A stretch of 6,518 nt of DNA, taken from assembly GCA_016200725.1 (NCBI GenBank), contig JACQEE010000077.1, forward strand, positions 1-6,518, given 5' to 3'. This DNA comes from Chloroflexota bacterium. GTDB taxonomy: Bacteria; Chloroflexota; Dehalococcoidia; SHYB01. This document shows positions 5,369 through 6,518 of this stretch, one piece after another. How positions within the stretch are numbered: the first letter of the stretch is position 1; every line of letters begins with the position of its first letter. The notes under the pieces were generated by a model. It had not been told where the DNA came from and made no database searches. It saw only the letters and a list, made by a program, of their open reading frames with translations. A program made the translations under genes and the position numbers.

Positions 5369-6022
5369 ATGGCGACCACGCCGACCTCCAACCTCGACTC
5401 CATCGCCGAGCGCATTCGCGCGGCATTGGGACGAAAGCACCAGGCCCGCGATGCAGCCTACCCCCTGAGCCGCGACGTCGTCCGCAACTCCGCCAACGCC
5501 ATCCGCGCTGTCCACCGCGGCGAGTTCGAGACCGCCCGCGACCTCCTCGCCAAGGCGCGCGGCATCCTGGCCGACATCCGGACGGCCATCGCCGACCACG
5601 TCGATCTGAACTACACCGGTTACGTGGACATGGCCGAGAAAGAGTACGCCGAGGCTTCGATCACCTACGCCCTCGCCTCCGGCCAGCCGCTCCCCGAGCC
5701 CGAGACGCTCGGCGTCGCCTACACAGCCTGGCTCAACGGCCTCGGCGAAGCCGCCGGCGAGATGCGCCGCTACGTGCTCGATGCGCTGCGCAAGGACAAC
5801 GTTGCCAGGTGTGAGGAAATCCTCAGCGCCATGGACGACATCTACAACACACTGGTCACGATCGACTTCCCCGACGCCCTCACTGGCGGCCTTCGCCGCA
5901 CGACCGACATGGTGCGCGGCGTCCTCGAGCGCACCCGCGGCGACCTGACCATGGCCCTCGTCCAGTCCCGCCTCGTCGACCGCCTGGCCCAAGATGGGCA
6001 GCGGGAGTCCACCGACGGCTGA
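5369..6022 (+). CDS. Translin/TRAX-family protein (prokaryotic COG2178-like), putative RNA-binding
   Basis: A 217-residue all-helical protein of the translin superfamily. Recognisable stretches are LSRDVVRNSANAIRAVHRGE (33-52), YVDMAEKEYAEASITYALAS (85-104), LNGLGEAAGEMRRYVLDAL (122-140), CEEILSAMDDIYNTL (148-162) and the very typical FPDALTGGLRRTTDMVRGVL (167-186) leading into ERTRGDLT. Translin and TRAX bind RNA and single-stranded DNA, and TRAX-type members carry a nuclease site of acidic residues. Here Glu92/Glu95 and Asp157 lie in about the right helices to be equivalents, but this is uncertain. Length fits prokaryotic members (~200). The ATG is 2 nt past the copy 3 stop, with no good ribosome site, so coupling is likely. 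Context with zinc ribbons and upstream of rpoB suggests RNA metabolism or transcription. Family is confident; activity is inference. Confidence 0.9.
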   Translation: MATTPTSNLDSIAERIRAALGRKHQARDAAYPLSRDVVRNSANAIRAVHRGEFETARDLLAKARGILADIRTAIADHVDLNYTGYVDMAEKEYAEASITYALASGQPLPEPETLGVAYTAWLNGLGEAAGEMRRYVLDALRKDNVARCEEILSAMDDIYNTLVTIDFPDALTGGLRRTTDMVRGVLERTRGDLTMALVQSRLVDRLAQDGQRESTDG

Positions 6023-6042
6023 CCGTGCGTACTAGTAAGCGG

Positions 6043-6068
6043 AAGCCCCTTCTGGCCTTCAGGGGATT
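6043..6068 (+). other. Imperfect hairpin between the translin-family gene and rpoB
   Basis: AAGCCCCT (6043-6050) can pair with AGGGGATT (6061-6068), a core of five GC-rich pairs plus two A-T pairs beyond one G-A mismatch, with a 10-nt loop. There is no T-run after it, so it is not a standard intrinsic terminator. Its right arm overlaps the -35 box of the rpoB promoter. It could end or slow the operon transcript, or be chance. Confidence 0.35.
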
Positions 6069-6094
6069 GACAACGAACGGATTGCTGGTATAGT
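6067..6094 (+). promoter_or_regulatory. rpoB: Strong promoter ahead of rpoB
   Basis: A full-consensus -35 TTGACA (6067-6072), 16-nt spacer, and TATAGT (6089-6094) preceded by TGG, so the -10 is also of extended type. Transcription would begin near 6101, only about 9 nt before the first available ATG (6110), leaving no room for a ribosome site. An essential, highly expressed gene such as rpoB would be expected to have such a promoter, but normally with a longer leader. Confidence 0.7.
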
Positions 6095-6109
6095 TGAATC
6101 TGCTCCCTT

Positions 6110-6518
6110 ATGTCCTTTTTACGCATCACTGCGTTCTCCTCGGGCCAATGTCCTGGCATTTTTTTGCCAGTCGCCTGCCCGCCGATCACCGACTTCACCG
6201 AGAGCCGCTACGCGCTGAAGTTTGGCCAGCACGAGTTCCGCCAGCCCAAGTACACCGTCGACGAGTGCCGCGAGCGCGACAAGACCTTCGCCGCACCCCT
6301 CTACGTCTGGGTCGATCTGGAGAAAAAGGGCGGCGAGGGTAAGGGCGAAATCGTCGGTAACTGGGTGTTCATGGGCGACCTGCCCATGATGACCGAGTCC
6401 GCCACCTTCATCATCAACGGCGCCGAGCGCGTCGTCGTCAGCCAGTTGGTCCGCTCTCCCGGCGTCTACTTCACCATCGACGAAGACCCCGGCACCGGCC
6501 GTCGCCTCTGCGCCGGCA
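6110..6518 (+). CDS. rpoB: DNA-directed RNA polymerase beta subunit, atypical N-terminus, 3' end cut off by window edge
   Basis: An open frame of 136 codons runs off the right edge. From residue 24 it is clearly bacterial Rpo[36 protein letters not shown] (44-63), [20 protein letters not shown] (86-105) and [16 protein letters not shown] (106-121). Val110 matches E. coli Val146, a rifampicin-contact-region residue. Normal RpoB has ~55-60 residues before the PITDF point, including a VPNLLEVQ-like segment with a following SF/W motif. Here there are only 23 residues, beginning [18 protein letters not shown], unlike RpoB and using A/T-ending codons (TTT, TTA, ACT, TGT, ATT) rare elsewhere in the window. 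An in-frame TGA at 6095-6097 prevents an upstream start. No ribosome site precedes the ATG. The start is therefore uncertain; the gene body is certain. Confidence 0.9.
   Translation, partial: MSFLRITAFSSGQCPGIFLPVACPPITDFTESRYALKFGQHEFRQPKYTVDECRERDKTFAAPLYVWVDLEKKGGEGKGEIVGNWVFMGDLPMMTESATFIINGAERVVVSQLVRSPGVYFTIDEDPGTGRRLCAG
6153..6170. repeat. Perfect 6-bp inverted repeat with T6 loop inside the atypical rpoB start
   Basis: CTGGCA (6153-6158) and TGCCAG (6165-6170) are exact reverse complements around six T residues. It ends about 9 nt before the point where recognisable RpoB coding begins (codon 24, 6179). In RNA it would be a short hairpin with a U loop. It may belong to a lost leader, or mark a rearrangement or assembly joint. 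Confidence 0.5.

Noticed and set aside
5842..6198. Minus-strand 118-codon frame spanning the translin-rpoB gap
   Set aside because: Considered as an inserted gene explaining the odd rpoB start, but it overlaps the well-supported translin 3' end, has no promoter or ribosome site that I can see, and matches no family.

Overview
The window is GC-rich bacterial DNA, compact, with strong G/C preference at third codon positions. The gene types (FmdB-type zinc ribbons in several copies, a prokaryotic translin-family protein next to rpoB, and catabolic acyl-CoA dehydrogenase, amidohydrolase and SMP-30 genes) suggest an uncultured Chloroflexota bacterium, possibly Dehalococcoidia-like. That placement is an inference from gene types only and is of low to moderate confidence.

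Left half (1-4388), all on the minus strand and transcribed right to left. An SMP-30/gluconolactonase-type beta-propeller (3516-4388) is followed 2 nt later by a PIG3-type NAD(P)H quinone oxidoreductase (2533-3513). After a short gap with a consensus -10 box comes a second tight set: a small FmdB-type zinc ribbon (2187-2447), an acyl-CoA dehydrogenase (995-2179) and a metal-dependent amidohydrolase that runs off the left edge (1-993). Spacings of 1-7 nt, and Shine-Dalgarno sequences placed over upstream stop codons, indicate translational coupling. The content fits breakdown of organic acids or lactones through CoA thioesters, but no specific pathway can be named.

Middle (4389-4485) is a divergent promoter region. 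A rightward extended -10 lies inside a perfect 7-bp inverted repeat, which looks like an operator. A leftward promoter sits so close to the SMP-30 GTG start that its mRNA may be nearly leaderless.

Right half (4486-6518), plus strand: a 46-residue basic CxxC microprotein, two tandem FmdB-type zinc-ribbon proteins (4632-5015, 5022-5366) and a translin-family putative RNA-binding protein (5369-6022), separated by 2-6 nt and probably one operon. After an 87-nt gap containing a hairpin and a strong promoter comes the 5' part of rpoB, which runs off the right edge. The rpoB reading frame lacks the usual N-terminal ~55-60 residues. They are replaced by about 23 unrelated residues encoded by lower-GC sequence that contains a T-loop hairpin, and an in-frame stop lies just upstream. 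This is either a true deletion, an unusual rpoB start, or an assembly join, and is the oddest feature of the window.

No tRNA, rRNA, CRISPR array or insertion sequence was seen. No gene-free stretch exceeds about 100 bases.
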